57,944 nucleotides of DNA, from positions 1 through 57,944 of the forward strand of contig JAKFXK010000022.1 of NCBI GenBank assembly GCA_021731445.1, in the 5' to 3' direction. Shown here one piece after another: positions 45,800-55,463 of this stretch; the stretch's first letter is position 1, and each line of letters starts with the position of its first letter. This stretch comes from Nevskiaceae bacterium (GTDB taxonomy: Bacteria > Pseudomonadota > Gammaproteobacteria > Nevskiales > Nevskiaceae). The translations under genes and the position numbers were made by a program. The notes under the pieces were generated by a model. That model saw only the letters and a program-made list of their open reading frames with translations. It did no database searches and had not been told where the DNA came from.

Positions 45800-47507
45800 A
45801 TGGCTGCGAGCCGCTGATCTGGACCACGCGCAGCTGCACGCTCTCGCTGCCGTTGTAGCGGTTGACGGACAGCTGGTAGGCGAGTTGCACAGCATGGCCT
45901 GCGGCGATGACGCGCCCAGCTCCGCCGAAATCCACTGCTTCCACCGCCGAGCCGCCCGCAAGACGTAGCTGGTAGCGCACATGCTGCTGCTCGCTGCCCA
46001 TCAATCGCACGCTAAGTACGCTGAAGGCGCCCTCGAACAGCGGCTCCTCGAAGCCCTGTCCCCAAGGGCCTTGCTGTTCGAGCAGTTGCGCAGTGCCCAG
46101 CGAGAGCTCGCCGGCTTGCAAGGGTCCATCTGTAAACTGCATGCGTTGCAAGGCGGCAGGCGGCAGGGTACGGCGGCAGAGGGCATCGAAGGCCGTGCTG
46201 AAGGTCTGGTAGGCCGCTTCAGGCAACGTCAGTCCAGCCGCCATCGCATGGCCACCAAAGCGGAGGATGAGACCTGGATGGGCGGCATCCACCGCTGCCA
46301 GCGCATCGCGCACATTGAAACCCGCAATGCTGCGCGCCGAGCCTTTGAGAACGCCCGGTTCTTCGGCCCTGGCAAATGCGATGGCGGGGCGATGGCGCAC
46401 TTCTTTCAGCCGCGAGGCGACGAGGCCAACGATGCCCTCGTGCCAACTCTCATCAAAGGCACACACACCGACGGCACTGCTGTCGGCGGTAAGATCGAGT
46501 GCGTGTTCTGCCATCTCGGTGGTACGGCTGCGGCGCTCGCGGTTCAAGGCATCCAGCTGGCGTGCGAGCGGCCTTGCGGCATCGACACTGTCAGCCAGCA
46601 GGCAGTCGATGCCGGTGCCCATGTCGTCGAGCCGGCCCGCGGCGTTGAGGCGTGGGCCGAGCACGAAGCCGAGATCACTGGCGCTCAAGCGTTCGCTGGC
46701 ACGGCCTGCGACTTCGAGCAGCGCCATCACGCCAGGCTGTGCACGACCAGCACGCATCCGGCGCAGACCCTGTTCGACCAGGATGCGGTTGTTGTAATCG
46801 AGCTGCGCGAGATCGGCGACGGTGCCAAGGGCAACGAGATCGAGCAGCGTGGCGAGATTGGGTTCGCTCGCCAGTGCATTGCGTCTGCGCAGCTCCACCC
46901 GCAGCGCCAGCAGCAGATAGAACATCACGCCCACCCCTGCCAGCGCCTTGCTGGCAAAACCACAGCCGGGCTGGTTCGGATTGACGATGGCATCGGCGGC
47001 GGGCAGCTCCGGCCCTGGCAGATGGTGGTCGGTGACGATGACGGTCAGGCCGAGGGATTTGGCGTGCGCGACACCGACGAGGCTGGCGATGCCATTGTCC
47101 ACCGTCACCAGTATTCCGGCCCCCTGGGCGACGGCGACATCGACCAGCGCGGGCGACAGGCCGTAGCCCATGCGGAAGCGATCCGGTACCACGTAGCCCA
47201 GCTGTTTTGCACCGAGTGCCTTGAGACCGAGCAGGGCGACGGCGACGCCCGTCGCACCATCACAGTCGTAGTCACCCGCGATGACGATGCGGCGCTGGGT
47301 GGCGATGGCATCGGCGAGAAGGTTTGCAGCTTGCGCGATCCCTTTCAGCCCCTCGGGTGGCAGCAGGTTCTTGAGTTCCAGCGAGAGCTGCTGCGCTTGC
47401 AAGCCGCGCGCGGCGTAGAGGCGGCGCAGCAGCGGTGGCAGGTCAGGTGGGAGTTGCTCGAAAGTCAGCAGCGGGCGGCGGTGCAGCGTCAGCGGGGCAG
47501 CAGTCAT
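45798..47507 (-). CDS. recJ: Single-stranded-DNA-specific exonuclease RecJ
   Basis: RecJ degrades single-stranded DNA 5' to 3' in recombination and mismatch repair. The DHH phosphoesterase motifs are DYDCDG (Asp79, Asp81, Asp83), VDNGI (Asp137) and TDHHLPG (Asp160, His161, His162). The DHHA1 and OB-fold parts follow (RFGGHAMAAGLTL). The frame is open to 47540. The ATG at 47507 puts 23 residues before the conserved PPLLRRLYAARG, exactly as in E. coli RecJ, and gives 569 residues. Neither start has a strong ribosome binding site. The gene is divergent from the glycosyltransferase. Confidence 0.95.
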   Translation of the reverse strand: MTAAPLTLHRRPLLTFEQLPPDLPPLLRRLYAARGLQAQQLSLELKNLLPPEGLKGIAQAANLLADAIATQRRIVIAGDYDCDGATGVAVALLGLKALGAKQLGYVVPDRFRMGYGLSPALVDVAVAQGAGILVTVDNGIASLVGVAHAKSLGLTVIVTDHHLPGPELPAADAIVNPNQPGCGFASKALAGVGVMFYLLLALRVELRRRNALASEPNLATLLDLVALGTVADLAQLDYNNRILVEQGLRRMRAGRAQPGVMALLEVAGRASERLSASDLGFVLGPRLNAAGRLDDMGTGIDCLLADSVDAARPLARQLDALNRERRSRTTEMAEHALDLTADSSAVGVCAFDESWHEGIVGLVASRLKEVRHRPAIAFARAEEPGVLKGSARSIAGFNVRDALAAVDAAHPGLILRFGGHAMAAGLTLPEAAYQTFSTAFDALCRRTLPPAALQRMQFTDGPLQAGELSLGTAQLLEQQGPWGQGFEEPLFEGAFSVLSVRLMGSEQQHVRYQLRLAGGSAVEAVDFGGAGRVIAAGHAVQLAYQLSVNRYNGSESVQLRVVQISGSQP

Positions 47508-47619
47508 GGCGTGATTATGCGGGCTGTGAATAGCTGCCATGCCTCAAGATGCCGCTGGATTTGCAGCCAAATGGGGCGCCGCAACGTAGGCTCAACATCA
47601 CAACCCGATACTTGCACCT

Positions 47620-49041
47620 GTGTCCGCCCTGTCATTCGCCACAACACATTCCCCCGCACCACAGCGCTGGCTGCGCGGCTATGGCCTGTTCGCGGCCTTG
47701 AGCCTGCTCTGGCTGCTGTCCACCTTCAGCGCCTTCTGGTTCGACAGTCTGCTGGCCTGGTCTGCCGGCCTGCTCTATGTGGCCTACGACACCTGGCTGA
47801 TCGGCTACGTCGCCTGGCAGACACGCCACCTCAGAGCAGGCGATGGGCCGGTGCGGGTGGCGGATGCACCGCCGCTTGGCATCCTGGTGCCGGCACGCAA
47901 CGAGGTCGCCGTGCTGGCCGCCACGCTCGACCCGCTGCTGGCGCAACTGGCACCCGGTGACAGCCTGTTGATGGTGGACGATGGCTCCACCGACGGCACC
48001 CGCGCACTGCTGGCCGCCCGCTATGGCGTGGCACTGCCGGGCCATGGTCTGGCGCGCTCCACCACGCACGGCCAGCTGCAAGTGCTGTTCAAGCCCAACA
48101 GCGGCAAGGCGGACTCGCTCAATGCAGGCTGGCAGCGGCTGGCGCAGGGAGTGATCGTCACCATTGACGCCGACACCCGGCTGGACAGAGGTGCGCTGGA
48201 TGGCTTTCGCGCGGCCTTTGCGGCAGAGCCTCAGCTGGCGGCCGCCTGCGGCATCCTGCATCCCACCGGCACCGGCGGCTTGCAGGCGAAGCTGTTCGAA
48301 CTGTTTCAGCAGTTCGAGTATCTGCGTGCCTTCCTGTCGCGGGCGGCCTGGATGAAAAGCGATGCGTTGCTGCTGGTTTCCGGCGCCTTCGCCGCCTACC
48401 GGCGCGAGGTGCTGGTGCAGATCGGCGGCTTCGACCCCAAGTGCCTGGTCGAGGACTATGAATTGATCCACCGCCTGCACCGCCATGCCCACGAGCAGGG
48501 TCTGGACTGGCGTGTGCGGGTGCTGCCCGGCCCGCGCGCCACCACCGATGCGCCGGCCGACATCCCCGGCTTTCTGCGCCAGCGGCGGCGCTGGTTTGCG
48601 GGTTTTCTGCAGACCCAATTCGCTTACCGGCATCTGCATGGCGATGCGCGTTACGGCAGCGTCGGGCGGCTGATGCTGCCGGTGAAAGCGGTGGATACGC
48701 TGCAACCCATATTCGGCATCACCGCCTTTGTGCTGCTGATCGCCTTCATCACCGGCGGCGCGCGCGTCGCCCCGCTGGTGCTGACGGTGATCGGCAGCAA
48801 GCTAGTCATCGATTTCGGCTATCACTTCTGGGCCTTGCGGCAATACCACCGGTGGCTGGGCACGCCGGTGCCAGGCCTGCTGTGGCTGCGCGCGATAGTG
48901 GCGACGCTGGCCGAACCTTTCAGCTTCCAGCTGCTGCGCCATGCGGGTGCGGCCTGGGGCTGGTGGCAGATACTCACCGGACGCCGCGACTGGGCGCCGC
49001 AACGCCGCAGCCTCACCATGACAACAAGGGAGACACCATGA
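47620..49041 (+). CDS. Processive family 2 glycosyltransferase (exopolysaccharide synthase)
   Basis: A 473-residue membrane synthase related to PgaC, hyaluronan synthase and E. coli YaiP. Two helices at about 25-65 precede the cytoplasmic GT-A domain, and several helices follow after about 345. Active-site motifs are MVDDGSTD, the DxD of IDADTRL, the acceptor-binding VEDYEL, and RQRRRW. It should polymerise a sugar nucleotide and extrude the chain. The only plausible start is GTG at 47620. The stop overlaps the YaiO gene by four bases; that partner would take the chain across the outer membrane. No deacetylase or c-di-GMP-binding PilZ domain is attached. Confidence 0.88.
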   Translation: MSALSFATTHSPAPQRWLRGYGLFAALSLLWLLSTFSAFWFDSLLAWSAGLLYVAYDTWLIGYVAWQTRHLRAGDGPVRVADAPPLGILVPARNEVAVLAATLDPLLAQLAPGDSLLMVDDGSTDGTRALLAARYGVALPGHGLARSTTHGQLQVLFKPNSGKADSLNAGWQRLAQGVIVTIDADTRLDRGALDGFRAAFAAEPQLAAACGILHPTGTGGLQAKLFELFQQFEYLRAFLSRAAWMKSDALLLVSGAFAAYRREVLVQIGGFDPKCLVEDYELIHRLHRHAHEQGLDWRVRVLPGPRATTDAPADIPGFLRQRRRWFAGFLQTQFAYRHLHGDARYGSVGRLMLPVKAVDTLQPIFGITAFVLLIAFITGGARVAPLVLTVIGSKLVIDFGYHFWALRQYHRWLGTPVPGLLWLRAIVATLAEPFSFQLLRHAGAAWGWWQILTGRRDWAPQRRSLTMTTRETP

Positions 49042-50228
49042 ACCGCTACGTCCGCCGCACCCTCATCACCCTGCCCCTCTGCCTGTTGACCCTGTCTGCC
49101 CACGCCGCCACCTATGAAGATGGCGTGCGCTTCAAAAACCAGCAGCAGCTGCCCAGTGCGGCGGCAGCCTTTGCCGAAGTCGCCGCCCGCGAGCCACGCA
49201 ATGTACTGGCGCGCGAGCAGCTGGCCATCGTGCTGGGCTGGCAGAACCGCTTCGATGAGTCCATCGCCGCCTGGCGGCAGGCCATCGCGCTGGCCCCCGA
49301 CAAGGCCGACTATCACATCGGACTGGCGCGGGTGAATTACTGGAAAGGCAACCGCAGTGCCGCACTGCAATCACTCGACACCGCCTTGCGCCTTGCGCCC
49401 GGCAGCACCGAGGCACTGAAGCTGCAGGGCGATGTGCTGCTGGCTGACAACCGTCCGGCCGAAGCCCGCAGCGCCTATCAGCGCGCGCAGCAGCTCACCC
49501 CCAGCGATGCCGAGATCGCCACCAAGCTCTCACGCATCGTCGAGCCGCTGCTCTGGCGGCTGGATGCGGGTTTCACCTACGACGACTACGACAATTTCCG
49601 GGGTGCGGAGAACAGCCGCTTCGTGCAGCTGGGACGGCGCGTCGGCAAGGGCGGCAACGTGCTGTATGCGCGCTACGACGGCTTTGCCAACTTCGGCAGC
49701 CAGGATGATGGCCTCACACTCGGTGCCTACTGGTTGCCGCACCCGAAACTGCTGCTCAACCTGGAAGCAGGCCTGACTCTCGGCAACGCCGACTTCCGCC
49801 CCGACACGCTGCTGCTCGCCAGCGGTGAATGGTTGCTGGACTTCTTCGTGCAGCCGCTGTTCGCCTTCCGCTATCTCAAGTACGACAACGGCACCGTGAC
49901 GACCTTACAGCCCGGCCTGCGCCTGCCTTTCACCGGTGGCAACGTCGAGGCACGTTATGGCATCACCAACAACATCAGCGGCAGCAGCACCGGCGTGTTC
50001 TCCGGCAAGCTGACGCTGGAACGCGAGGGCTACACGCCCTACCTTGCCTTCACCACTGGCAGCGAGGCGCTGCCACCGCAGGCAGAAGCCGACATCACCA
50101 TCTTCGGCGGCGGCGTGGCCTTTGATCTCTCATCACAGTGGGGCGCGCGGGTGGACTACAGCTACGAGGATCGCAAGGACATCTACAAGCATCACGCCAT
50201 TGGCGCGGGGCTGACGTACAAGTTTTAG
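49038..50228 (+). CDS. YaiO-family TPR and outer-membrane beta-barrel protein
   Basis: A 396-residue outer-membrane protein with a signal peptide (about 1-23, ending AHA). TPR repeats at about 25-165 include GVRFKNQQQLPSAAAAFAEV, LGWQNRFDESIAAW and LLADNRPAEARSAYQRA. A YaiO-type beta-barrel runs from about 170 to the terminal Phe of LTYKF. TPR plus barrel is the design of PgaA and BcsC exporters. The frame opens earlier inside the synthase gene, but the ATG at 49038 lies in an ATGA overlap and follows AAGGGAGA. Pairing with a glycosyltransferase repeats the E. coli yaiP-yaiO arrangement. Confidence 0.88.
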   Translation: MNRYVRRTLITLPLCLLTLSAHAATYEDGVRFKNQQQLPSAAAAFAEVAAREPRNVLAREQLAIVLGWQNRFDESIAAWRQAIALAPDKADYHIGLARVNYWKGNRSAALQSLDTALRLAPGSTEALKLQGDVLLADNRPAEARSAYQRAQQLTPSDAEIATKLSRIVEPLLWRLDAGFTYDDYDNFRGAENSRFVQLGRRVGKGGNVLYARYDGFANFGSQDDGLTLGAYWLPHPKLLLNLEAGLTLGNADFRPDTLLLASGEWLLDFFVQPLFAFRYLKYDNGTVTTLQPGLRLPFTGGNVEARYGITNNISGSSTGVFSGKLTLEREGYTPYLAFTTGSEALPPQAEADITIFGGGVAFDLSSQWGARVDYSYEDRKDIYKHHAIGAGLTYKF

Positions 50229-50245
50229 CGCAGCTTGCCGATGAT

Positions 50246-50272
50246 GATTCTCACCGCAATGCGGTGAGAATC
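50246..50272. repeat. Perfect 12-bp inverted repeat over the thrC stop codon
   Basis: GATTCTCACCGC and GCGGTGAGAATC flank an AAT loop. The repeat includes the thrC stop codon and lies 17 bases after the convergent YaiO stop. It has no T run on either strand, so it may protect mRNA ends or act as a weak or factor-dependent terminator. Confidence 0.75.
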
Positions 50273-51357
50273 GCCTGCTCCACTGCACCACGCTCGGCGG
50301 CGACCTGGATCAGGCCCTTGAGCCCGCCCTGAATCACGATGTCAGGGTCTTTCAAGCCATTGCCGGTCAGCGTGCAGACCACAGTCGAACCCTGCGCGAT
50401 CTTGCCTGCCGCAATGTCGCGCAGCGCGCCGCAGAGCGAGGCTGCTGACGCAGGTTCGCACCAGATGCCTTCCTTCTCCGCCAGCAAGCGCTGGGTGGCA
50501 AGGATCTCGGCATCGGTGCATTCATCGAACCAGCCGCCGGATTCTTTCTGCGCTGACCAGGCGTGATCCCAGGACTGCGGATCGCCGATGCGGATCGCCG
50601 TCGCCACCGTCTCTGGATTGGCGACACGCCCGCCGCGGAGGAAGGGCGCAGCACCCGCTGCCTGATAGCCCGCCATTTTCGGCAACGTGCTGCTGAATGA
50701 GTCCAGCGAATAGCCCGTCATGCTGGCCGTGGCCTTGCGGCCAGTGGCTTCGACATAGCCCATCCAGTAGGCGCTGATGTTGCCGGCATTGCCGACCGGC
50801 AGGCAGTGATAGTCAGGGGCTTTGCCCAGGGCTTCGATGATCTCGAAAGCAGCCGTCTTCTGCCCTTGCAGGCGATAGGGGTTGATGCTGTTGACGATGG
50901 CCACTGGCGCGGTTTGCGCAACCTCTTTCACCAGCCGCATGCCGTCGTCAAAGTTGCCCTGGATTTGCACCACCACCGCGCCATGCACGACTGCCTGCGC
51001 CAATTTGCCGAGCGCGATCTTGCCATCCGGAATCAGCACGAATGCGGTGATGCCCGCGCGTGCCGCATAGGCTGCCGCCGCCGCGCTGGTGTTACCCGTG
51101 CTGGCGCAGATGATTGCCTTGCTGCCTTCATGCACAGCCTGCGTGACAGCCGCGGTCATACCGCGATCCTTGAAGCTGCCCGTCGGGTTCAAGCCCTCGA
51201 ACTTGACCAGGATGCGGCCTTCAAATCCCTTGAGTTTCGGGATGTTGGCCAGCTCGATCAGCGGTGTATTGCCCTCGTTGAGCGTCACGGCTTTCACGTC
51301 TGCCGCAAACGGCATCCGTGAGCGGTACTTGTTGATCAAACCTGTGTAATGGGACAT
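50251..51357 (-). CDS. thrC: Threonine synthase
   Basis: ThrC turns O-phosphohomoserine into threonine with pyridoxal phosphate. The cofactor Lys is Lys63 in [11 protein letters not shown]. The phosphate loop is in [15 protein letters not shown], and [16 protein letters not shown] is the family substrate loop. The 368 residues match the short, Pseudomonas/Bacillus-type enzyme rather than the roughly 430-residue E. coli one. It lies 8 bases downstream of hom, and its 3' end forms a 12-bp hairpin. No homoserine kinase gene is in the window. Confidence 0.96.
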   Translation of the reverse strand: MSHYTGLINKYRSRMPFAADVKAVTLNEGNTPLIELANIPKLKGFEGRILVKFEGLNPTGSFKDRGMTAAVTQAVHEGSKAIICASTGNTSAAAAAYAARAGITAFVLIPDGKIALGKLAQAVVHGAVVVQIQGNFDDGMRLVKEVAQTAPVAIVNSINPYRLQGQKTAAFEIIEALGKAPDYHCLPVGNAGNISAYWMGYVEATGRKATASMTGYSLDSFSSTLPKMAGYQAAGAAPFLRGGRVANPETVATAIRIGDPQSWDHAWSAQKESGGWFDECTDAEILATQRLLAEKEGIWCEPASAASLCGALRDIAAGKIAQGSTVVCTLTGNGLKDPDIVIQGGLKGLIQVAAERGAVEQAILTALR

Positions 51358-51365
51358 GTCAGCTC

Positions 51366-52679
51366 TTACTTAAAATGCTCTACACGAAGACGCGACGCGC
51401 CTTCGCGGACAAAAGGCAGCGCGCACATCTCGGCCATGGCAGCGTCGAAGCGGCTCTCGATCACGCGGCTGGTGATGAGGGCGACGGTGGCGTCTTCGCC
51501 GCCGCGCGGCTCTTTCTGCAGGATGGCCTCGATGCTGATCTCGTGGGCTGCGAGGATGCCCGTCAACGCTTTCAGCACGCCGGGTTCGTCGGCGACGCGC
51601 AGGCGCAGGTAGTAGCAGCTTTCAATCTGCCCGATCGGCAGCAGCGTCAGCGCGGTGACCGCATCCGGCTGGAAAGCCAGGGCCGGCACTTGATGCTTCG
51701 CATGGCTGCCCAGCCCGCGCGCGACATCGACCAGATCGGCGATGACGGCGGATGCGGTTGCATTGCCACCGGCGCCACGTCCGTAGAAACCGATCTGGCC
51801 GACGGCGTTGCCGCTGACCACCACCGAGTTCAGCACCCCATCCACTTTGGCCAGCAGGTGGTCGTCCGGGATCAGCGTCGGATGCACGCGCAACTCCGCG
51901 CCGGAGTCACTGCGCTTGGCGATGCCGAGCAGCTTGATGCGATAGCCCAGCGTGCCCGCCAGCGTGATGTCCTGCGCAGTCACACGGCTGATGCCCTCGC
52001 AGGCCACGCCGCTGAAAGACAGCGGCATGCCAAAGGCGATGCTGGCGAGGATGGTGAGCTTGTGCGCGGCATCGACCCCTTCGACATCGAAGGTCGGATC
52101 CGCCTCGGCATAGCCGAGCTTCTGTGCCTCGGCGAGTGCCTCGGCGTAAGGCTGACCCTTCACCGTCATCTGCGTCAGGATGTAGTTGCAGGTGCCGTTG
52201 ATGATGCCGGCGAGGCTGTCGATGCGGTTGCCTGCCAGGCCTTCGCGGATGGCCTTGATGATGGGGATGCCACCGGCGACGCTGGCTTCGAAAGCAACCG
52301 GCACACCGGCCTTGAGCGCAGCGCCGAAGATGGCATTGCCCTCTTCCGCCAGCAGCGCCTTGTTGGCAGTGACCACCGGTTTGCCGCGTGCGAGCGCGGC
52401 CAGGATCGCCTCTTTGGCCAACGTGTGGCCACCAATCACTTCGACCACAACATCGACATCGGCATCGCGCGCGATGCTCATCGCATCGGCGACAAGTTTG
52501 ATGCCATCCATCGTGATGGGCCGTGCTTTGTTGAGGTCGCGCGCGCTGGCGTGCGTGACGATCACCGGGCGGCCGACACGGCGGGTGATTTCAGCCGCGT
52601 TTTCGCGCAGCACACTGACCACGCCCTGGCCGACGGTGCCGAGACCGATCAGGCCGACTTTGATGGGGTTGCTGCTCAT
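51366..52679 (-). CDS. hom: Homoserine dehydrogenase
   Basis: Hom reduces aspartate semialdehyde to homoserine. It is the stand-alone form (437 residues), not fused to aspartokinase. NAD(P) is bound by [12 protein letters not shown] at the N-terminus. The catalytic domain includes the [14 protein letters not shown] dimer/active-site stretch and the [15 protein letters not shown] signature. A C-terminal ACT domain ([21 protein letters not shown], quoted in part) should sense threonine. It lies between alaC (4-base gap) and thrC (8-base gap) and must be in one operon with them. Confidence 0.97.
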   Translation of the reverse strand: MSSNPIKVGLIGLGTVGQGVVSVLRENAAEITRRVGRPVIVTHASARDLNKARPITMDGIKLVADAMSIARDADVDVVVEVIGGHTLAKEAILAALARGKPVVTANKALLAEEGNAIFGAALKAGVPVAFEASVAGGIPIIKAIREGLAGNRIDSLAGIINGTCNYILTQMTVKGQPYAEALAEAQKLGYAEADPTFDVEGVDAAHKLTILASIAFGMPLSFSGVACEGISRVTAQDITLAGTLGYRIKLLGIAKRSDSGAELRVHPTLIPDDHLLAKVDGVLNSVVVSGNAVGQIGFYGRGAGGNATASAVIADLVDVARGLGSHAKHQVPALAFQPDAVTALTLLPIGQIESCYYLRLRVADEPGVLKALTGILAAHEISIEAILQKEPRGGEDATVALITSRVIESRFDAAMAEMCALPFVREGASRLRVEHFK

Positions 52680-52683
52680 TCTG

Positions 52684-53916
52684 CTACGCCTTCATTTCTT
52701 TCAAGAACTTCTTGATGTTGCGCATCGCCTGCCGGGTGCGGTGCTCGTTTTCGATGAGCGCAAAGCGCACATGGGTGTCGCCCTCGTGGCCAAAGCCGAT
52801 GCCGGGGCTAACCGCAACATGCGCTTTTTCGAGCAGCAGCTTCGAGAACTCAATCGACCCAAGCGACCTGAAGGCTGCGGGAATCTCCGCCCAAACGAAC
52901 ATCGTCGCCTTGGGCTTCTCGACTTTCCAGCCTGCGGCATTGAGGCCCTCGCAGAGCACATCGCGGCGCACCCGATACATCTCGCAGATTTCAGCCACGC
53001 AGTCCTGCGGGCCTTCGAGCGCGGCAATCGCGGCGACCTGGATCGGCGTGAACATGCCGTAGTCGAGATAGCTCTTGATGCGCGCGAGGGCCGCAACCAG
53101 CACCGGATTGCCGACCATGAAGCCAACCCGCCAGCCCGGCATGTTGTAGCTCTTGCTCAGGGTGAAGAACTCCACCGCCACATCCTTGGCACCCGGCACC
53201 TGCATCACGCTCGGCGCCTTGTAGCCGTCGAACACGATGTCGGCGTAGGCCAGATCATGGATCAGCCATAGCTCGTTTTCCTTGCAGATCGCCACCGCCT
53301 TCTCGAAGAACTCCAGATCGACGCACTGCGTCGTCGGGTTGCCCGGAAAGTTGAGGATGAGCATCTTCGGCTTCGGCCAGCTCTCCTTGATTGCTTTTTC
53401 CAGCTCCGCGAAGAAGTCGACATCCGGCGTCATCTTGACGTGCCGCACGTCCGCGCCCGCCAGCACCACGCCATAAGGGTGGATCGGGTAGGCCGGATTG
53501 GGGCAGAGCACCACGTCACCGGGGGCGAGCGTGGCAAACGCGAGGTGGGCCAGGCCCTCCTTGCTGCCGATGGTAGCGATCACCTCGGTCTCGGGGTTGA
53601 GATCGACGTCGTAGCGATTCTTGTACCACTTCGCCATCGCCCGGCGCAGGCGCGGCACGCCCTTGCTGACGCTGTAGCGGTGCGTGTGGGTGCCGTCCTC
53701 GTCGTGCAGCTCCGGCTTGACGTAGTCGCTTTCGGTACCGCGCACGGCGGCTTCCACCAATTTGTCGACGATGTGCTTGGGCGTCGGCTGGTCCGGGTTG
53801 CCCATGCTGAAGTCGATCACGTCATCGCCGCGAGCCCGGGCCGCTTTCTTCATCTCACCAACGATGTTGAAGACATAGGGCGGGAGGCGCTGGATGCGCG
53901 GGAAATTAGTGTTCAT
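52684..53916 (-). CDS. alaC: Alanine transaminase AlaC
   Basis: A class I aminotransferase that makes alanine from pyruvate and glutamate. The 410 residues begin [19 protein letters not shown]. The pyridoxal Lys lies in [15 protein letters not shown], and [14 protein letters not shown] and SPGIGFG are family segments. Compared with E. coli AlaC there is an insertion of about 14 residues near residue 63 ([15 protein letters not shown]) before [15 protein letters not shown]. It begins the alaC-hom-thrC unit and follows the nlpD terminator; CGAGAG precedes the ATG. Confidence 0.94.
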   Translation of the reverse strand: MNTNFPRIQRLPPYVFNIVGEMKKAARARGDDVIDFSMGNPDQPTPKHIVDKLVEAAVRGTESDYVKPELHDEDGTHTHRYSVSKGVPRLRRAMAKWYKNRYDVDLNPETEVIATIGSKEGLAHLAFATLAPGDVVLCPNPAYPIHPYGVVLAGADVRHVKMTPDVDFFAELEKAIKESWPKPKMLILNFPGNPTTQCVDLEFFEKAVAICKENELWLIHDLAYADIVFDGYKAPSVMQVPGAKDVAVEFFTLSKSYNMPGWRVGFMVGNPVLVAALARIKSYLDYGMFTPIQVAAIAALEGPQDCVAEICEMYRVRRDVLCEGLNAAGWKVEKPKATMFVWAEIPAAFRSLGSIEFSKLLLEKAHVAVSPGIGFGHEGDTHVRFALIENEHRTRQAMRNIKKFLKEMKA

Positions 53917-53973
53917 GCGAACTCTCGCAAAGGGTGTTCACGACTCTCTCAAGGGTGGTGGCGCAGGGGTGGG

Positions 53974-54002
53974 GAAAACAAAGGGCCGCAATTAGACCCT
54001 TT
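53974..54002 (-). terminator. Intrinsic terminator after nlpD
   Basis: On the minus strand AAAGGGTC pairs with GGCCCTTT (one G-T pair) around TAATTGC and is followed by GTTTTC. It starts 24 bases past the nlpD stop and separates the surE-nlpD string from alaC. Confidence 0.75.
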
Positions 54003-54026
54003 AAGCCTGTCGCACTGCAACAAAGT

Positions 54027-54851
54027 TCACTGACGCGGCAGGTACCCGAGCGGATCCACCGGCTTGCCGTTCTCGCGGATCTCGAAATGCAGGCTGGGCT
54101 TGTGCTCCGGCCCCACGCCCAGTTCGGCAATGGTCTGGCCTGCGCGCACGGCGTCGCCTTCTTTCGCCAGACGGCGGCGGTTGTGGCCATAGGCCGAGAG
54201 CAAGATGTCATCGTGCTTGACGATGATCAGCTCGCCATAGCCCTTGAGCGCGGAGCCCGAATAGACCACCTTGCCGTCAGCCACCGCCTGCACCGGCTGG
54301 CCCAGCTCGCCACTGATGTCGATGCCCTTGCTGCCAGCGGCCATGTTGTAGGTCTTGATGACATTGCCCGCTGTCGGCCACTGCCAGCTCAGCGCTGAAT
54401 TGTTCTGCGGCATCGGCCTGGGCAATGGCGGTACACCCACCGGCACGGCGGGGATCGCCACCGGCAACTCCGTCACCGGCCCCGGCAGGCTTGGCGTGAC
54501 GGGCTTGGGCGTGGCGATGATCGGCACTGGCACCGGCAGGGGCCTAGCCAGCACGCCATCGCTGCCAGGTGGCGGGCTCAGGCGCAACACCTGGCCGGCG
54601 CGGATCAGGTAATCACCACCGATACCATTCCAGCGGGCCAGGTCGAGATAGTCGATCTGGTGCTTGAAGCCAATGCCATAAAGCGTGTCGCCGGACTGCA
54701 CGACGTACTCCTCGCTGGTGACAGCACGGCCCGGCACGACGACGGCAGCATCCGGCTGCGAGGGCGGATAGGCGGCGGAATCTTTCTCCCAGCCATAGCC
54801 GCAGGCCGTGAGCAGCAGCACGAGGGCAAGGGGCAGTAGAAAGGTCTTCAT
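54027..54851 (-). CDS. nlpD: Lipoprotein NlpD (LysM and degenerate M23 domain, amidase activator)
   Basis: NlpD activates the amidase AmiC at the division septum. The lipobox is LTAC (Cys17). A LysM domain at about 48-92 reads EEYVVQSGDTLYGIGF and IRAGQVLRL. A Pro-rich linker follows, then an M23 domain from about 155. The metal ligands of active peptidases are lost: SKGIDISG replaces HxGxD and SLHFEIR replaces HxHFE. This is characteristic of NlpD-type activators. It overlaps the DedA gene by four bases. In many gammaproteobacteria rpoS follows nlpD; here a terminator and alaC follow. Confidence 0.93.
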   Translation of the reverse strand: MKTFLLPLALVLLLTACGYGWEKDSAAYPPSQPDAAVVVPGRAVTSEEYVVQSGDTLYGIGFKHQIDYLDLARWNGIGGDYLIRAGQVLRLSPPPGSDGVLARPLPVPVPIIATPKPVTPSLPGPVTELPVAIPAVPVGVPPLPRPMPQNNSALSWQWPTAGNVIKTYNMAAGSKGIDISGELGQPVQAVADGKVVYSGSALKGYGELIIVKHDDILLSAYGHNRRRLAKEGDAVRAGQTIAELGVGPEHKPSLHFEIRENGKPVDPLGYLPRQ

Positions 54852-55462
54852 GGCGCTTTCTCGGTTTTAGGGGACTGCCGGCGCAGCAGGAACCAGACAG
54901 CAAACACCAGGGACAGGCCGATGGCGGCATAGCCTAACAAGTGTGTGTAGCCGGTGACGCTACGGATGACCGGCTCGCCCAGGTGGAACCCCAGCGCCAC
55001 CAGCACCCCGCACCACATCGTCGCCCCCAGCGTGGTGAGCAGTGCGAAGGGCAGCAGCGCCATGCCGAAGGTGCCCGCCGGCAGCGAGATGAGGTGGCGG
55101 ATCACCGGAATGAAGCGGCCCACGAAGGTGGCCAGGTTGGCGTTCTGCAGGAACAGCCGCTCGGCCTCGTGATACTTGGCCTCGTTGATGAGAAACCATT
55201 TGCCATAGCGCAGCAGAAAGACGCGCCCCACCGTGCGGCCGAGCAAGTAGTTGGCACTGGCGCCGAGCAGCGATCCGGCACCGCCCGCTAGTGTCGCAAG
55301 CCAAGGGTCGAGCGCACCCTGCGCGGCGCGGTAGCCGGCCGGGATCATCACCAGCTCCGAAGGCACCGGGAACAGGCTGGACTCCAGCGCCATCAAGAAG
55401 AATATTTCGGTGTAGCCGAGGTGCTGCACCACGGCGTTGATCCAGTCGATGAAGCCGCTCAT
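54848..55462 (-). CDS. DedA/YqaA-family membrane protein
   Basis: A 204-residue inner-membrane protein of the VTT/DedA superfamily with about five helices. Markers are FFLMALESSLFPVPSELVM with its conserved Glu and Pro, the NYLLGRTVGR segment, and the arginine-containing FVGRFIPVIRHLISLPAG re-entrant helix (parts). DedA proteins act as lipid flippases and affect membrane potential and drug tolerance. The ATG at 55462 is one base after the pcm stop; an earlier in-frame start would overlap pcm. It ends in an ATGA overlap with nlpD. Confidence 0.9.
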   Translation of the reverse strand: MSGFIDWINAVVQHLGYTEIFFLMALESSLFPVPSELVMIPAGYRAAQGALDPWLATLAGGAGSLLGASANYLLGRTVGRVFLLRYGKWFLINEAKYHEAERLFLQNANLATFVGRFIPVIRHLISLPAGTFGMALLPFALLTTLGATMWCGVLVALGFHLGEPVIRSVTGYTHLLGYAAIGLSLVFAVWFLLRRQSPKTEKAP

Positions 55463-55463
55463 G

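Noticed and set aside
43931-45982. 683-codon frame antisense to the BNR-repeat gene
   Set aside because: A shadow of a supported gene; the translation shows no signal, repeats or domain, and it runs through the recJ terminator.
45981-47960. 659-codon frame antisense to recJ running into the glycosyltransferase
   Set aside because: It covers two well-supported genes on other frames and its translation is low-complexity and His/Gln/Arg-rich without family motifs.
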